A stretch of DNA of 7,831 nt from Chloroflexota bacterium (GTDB taxonomy: Bacteria; Chloroflexota; Chloroflexia; QHBQ01; JADMIH01), in assembly GCA_015478675.1 (NCBI GenBank), contig JADMIH010000175.1, positions 1 through 7,831 on the forward strand. The letters run 5' to 3'. This document shows, one piece after another, positions 6,300 through 7,831 of the stretch. The notes below the pieces were generated by a model. The model saw nothing but the letters and a program-made list of their open reading frames with translations, did no database searches and was not told the origin of the DNA. How positions within the stretch are numbered: position 1 is the first letter of the stretch; every line of letters begins with the position of its first letter. Position numbers and translations under genes: made by a program.

Positions 6300-6821
6300 T
6301 TACAAGGGTGGGGTGTTGCCGTTTTTGCCGATTTTGCCATCCTGGGTATCTAGCTCATCTTCTTCGTCCAGGTCTTCTTCGTCCTCGTCTTCCAGGTCAC
6401 CTTCGTCTTCATCCGTGTCCTCATCGTCGTACTCTTCGTATTCTTCATAGTCTTCGCTCATCGCATCTATGAAGTCGTCGGTGAGGGCGGCTATCTGGTC
6501 GTCGTTGGCTGCTAGCTGCTGCACATCGTTCTCTGCGCCTATATCTATCCGCAGCATGTCTTCTTCGCCCTCTGCGGGCCACATAGTGACGGCAAACTGG
6601 CCCTCCTCGTCAGAGACGCCGGCGAAAAACCAATCGTTTTGCGCCAGGTCGTCTGCGCTCAGATACGACTCGCGGTCAGGCCCTTTGAGACCCTCGGAAA
6701 GCTCACGCACCACTTCCTGCATGGCACTTATCAGTTCTTCCCTTGTTACTTCAACTTCTTCTTCACCTTCCACGTCCTGCGTTGTTCCTTCTATGGGTGC
6801 GTCAGGCTGCTGGCTATCCAT
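6300..6821 (-). CDS. Small highly acidic protein of unknown function
   Basis: I do not recognise this 173-residue protein. The N-terminal third is Gln/Glu-rich with a predicted helix (REELISAMQEVVRELSEGL, about 27-45). A compact middle section (about 48-120) contains DWFFAGVSDEEGQFAVTMW, suggesting a small folded beta-rich domain, followed by a helix DDQIAALTDDFIDAM (107-121). Residues 123-158 are 28 Asp/Glu out of 36, broken by Tyr, Thr, Gly and Leu only. The end is a short neutral-to-basic tail (DGKIGKNGNTPPL). No signal peptide, membrane segment or cysteine pair is visible. Start: ATG at 6821 with AAGGAGGAG about 6 bases upstream, a very strong ribosome binding site. It follows the tyrosine recombinase gene by 69 bases on the same strand, so the two are probably co-transcribed, and a terminator lies just downstream. 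A nucleic-acid mimic, a chaperone-like acidic protein or a metal-binding tail are all possible; none is supported. Confidence 0.75.
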   Translation of the reverse strand: MDSQQPDAPIEGTTQDVEGEEEVEVTREELISAMQEVVRELSEGLKGPDRESYLSADDLAQNDWFFAGVSDEEGQFAVTMWPAEGEEDMLRIDIGAENDVQQLAANDDQIAALTDDFIDAMSEDYEEYEEYDDEDTDEDEGDLEDEDEEDLDEEDELDTQDGKIGKNGNTPPL

Positions 6822-6885
6822 TGAGTCTCCTCCTTAGCTATGTTGTGCCGCTATATGGCAGGTTGCGCCATGCCACTATCTCTAT

Positions 6886-6915
6886 GCCTCTTACGAGGCG
6901 GCCTTCTTACGGCCT
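6886..6915. repeat. Overlapping inverted repeats at the 3' end of the recombinase gene
   Basis: GCCTC TTAC GAGGC on the plus strand forms one 5-bp hairpin, and GAGGCGGCC ttcttac GGCCTC forms another using the same GAGGC. The stop codon of the recombinase gene lies in the first loop. No T run follows on the minus strand, so termination is doubtful. Confidence 0.3.
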
Positions 6916-7831
6916 CTTTGCGTGTTGTTCCTGGTTACTTTTCTGTTGTTGTTCTCTCCGACGCGGGCATATACCTGCGTTGTAGAGATATTAGCATGGC
7001 CCAGTATTTGTTGCAAATCTCGCATGTCTGCTCCGGCGTGCAGCTTTTGAGCCGCGAAAGAGTGCCGCAAAGTGTGCGGCGTGATCTCCCCCAGCCCCGC
7101 CGACCTGGCATAGCGCTTTAGTATGAGCCAGAACCCCTGCCGGGTCAACCTTTGGCCTCGATGATTAAGAAACAAAGCTCTCTCGCCGCTGGATTCATTA
7201 GCAAGACTCGCGCCTTCCTCTGATGACTTTGCCAGGGCAGGACGCCCGATTTGCAGATACTCACGCGTTGCCTCACTACTCGCCTGCGAGTTGATAGCCA
7301 CGCTTCTACTCTTGCCTCGTCCGCCTGTTGCCAGTGTACCCGCTTTCAGGTCTATATCGTTCAGGTTCAAAGCAACCATTTCGCCCACGCGCAGGCCCGT
7401 CGCGTACAGAACCTGCATCATAGCACGATCACGCAGCACCTCAGGAGTGGGCTTGGCGGCGTACATTTCGCTGATTAGGCGATCTGCCTCAGAGGAGGAG
7501 ATGGTATGAGGCAGCGCACGCTCTACATGCGGCGAGGCCAGTTCTCCTGAAGGGTTGGAAGTTATAACGCCTTTAGACGCTAGATACTTGAAGAACGATT
7601 TGATAGCTGCCTGTTTGCGTGCCACAGTAGTAGGCGCGTAACGCCGCTCCTTGAGGTAAAGCAGGTAGGCGATGATAGTGTCGCGAGTGACTTGCGACCA
7701 CACGTTGGCAGCCTTGCGGGCGGGGCCGTAGCTCTCGTCCAGGTAGTTGGCGAACTGTGCCAGGTCGCCGCGGTAAGCCGAGAGGGTATTGTCAGAGAAG
7801 CCCTTCTGGGAAGAGAGCATTGAGAGAAACT
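6891..7831 (-). CDS. Tyrosine recombinase of the XerC/XerD family (probably N-terminally cut by window edge)
   Basis: Site-specific recombinase that cuts and rejoins DNA through a covalent tyrosine link; chromosomal members resolve dimers. Counting from an ATG at 7820 (309 residues), the SAM-like DNA-binding domain spans about 1-95 (GFSDNTLSAYRGDL, TTVARKQAAIKSFFKYL). The catalytic domain carries the full set: Arg144 (ATGLRVGEM), Lys170 (GRGKSR), His249 and Arg252 (HTLRH), His275 (LGHANISTTQ) and Tyr284. The spacing and sequence fit XerC/XerD better than phage integrases. About a dozen extra residues (198-212) precede ERALFLNHRG. The tail after Tyr284 is basic and ends RGRKKAAS. The frame stays open to 7831, where it encodes FLS before that Met, matching the FLxYL motif normally near residue 8-12 of the family; no ribosome binding site is visible. 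The true start is therefore probably outside the window. Whether it is the housekeeping Xer or a paralogue is undecided. Confidence 0.93.
   Translation of the reverse strand, partial: FLSMLSSQKGFSDNTLSAYRGDLAQFANYLDESYGPARKAANVWSQVTRDTIIAYLLYLKERRYAPTTVARKQAAIKSFFKYLASKGVITSNPSGELASPHVERALPHTISSSEADRLISEMYAAKPTPEVLRDRAMMQVLYATGLRVGEMVALNLNDIDLKAGTLATGGRGKSRSVAINSQASSEATREYLQIGRPALAKSSEEGASLANESSGERALFLNHRGQRLTRQGFWLILKRYARSAGLGEITPHTLRHSFAAQKLHAGADMRDLQQILGHANISTTQVYARVGENNNRKVTRNNTQRGRKKAAS

Noticed and set aside
6136..6450. Plus-strand frame encoding a serine-rich repeat protein
   Set aside because: The serine run is the antisense reading of the Asp/Glu codons of the acidic protein, and the start overlaps the glyS promoter and leader region.
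6350..6455. Simple-sequence repeat (TCTTCGTC-like) as a microsatellite
   Set aside because: The unit is irregular and fully explained by runs of Asp and Glu codons in the coding strand.
6891..7820. Phage or integron integrase in a mobile element
   Set aside because: The sequence resembles XerC/XerD; no attachment site, tRNA target, cassette array or other mobile gene is visible nearby.

Overview
The window looks like ordinary chromosomal DNA from a Gram-positive-like or Chloroflexota bacterium. A Ktedonobacteria-type genome is my best guess, based on moderate G+C, a single-chain glycyl-tRNA synthetase under a Firmicutes-style T-box, strong AGGAG ribosome binding sites and many ATA/AGG codons. 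I cannot confirm the taxon without a search. I found no mobile element, CRISPR array, rRNA or tRNA.

Layout, left to right. Positions 1-1346 (minus) hold the N-terminal 448 codons of a RecQ-family helicase that runs off the left edge. Positions 1347-1680 are a divergent intergenic region with possible promoters for both sides. Positions 1681-3667 (plus) hold a two-gene ABC exporter operon, an ATPase then a six-helix permease separated by 4 bases. The ATPase start lies so close to a TATAAT box that its mRNA is probably leaderless. Positions 3668-3822 are a convergent gap with an 8-bp hairpin. Positions 3823-4446 (minus) encode a thioredoxin-fold protein with a WCGD site. Positions 4529-5839 (minus) encode glycyl-tRNA synthetase. 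Positions about 5891-6182 hold its promoter and complete T-box leader with a GGC glycine specifier. A rho-independent terminator follows at 6249-6282, then a small, extremely acidic protein (6300-6821, minus) and a tyrosine recombinase of the XerC/XerD type (6891 to the right edge, minus), which probably starts beyond the window.

The best-supported system is the glyS T-box: a consensus promoter (TTGATA, 17-base spacer, TATAAT), Stem I with kink-turn and specifier loop, Stem III, the T-box sequence, and a terminator that competes with the antiterminator. When uncharged tRNA-Gly accumulates, the leader should read through into glyS. The Xer-type recombinase and the acidic protein are probably co-transcribed, but no functional link is visible. 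I do not see a clearly new biological system. The less routine items are the probable leaderless ABC operon, the RecQ variant with an inserted linker and no zinc cysteines in the visible part, and the uncharacterised acidic protein.
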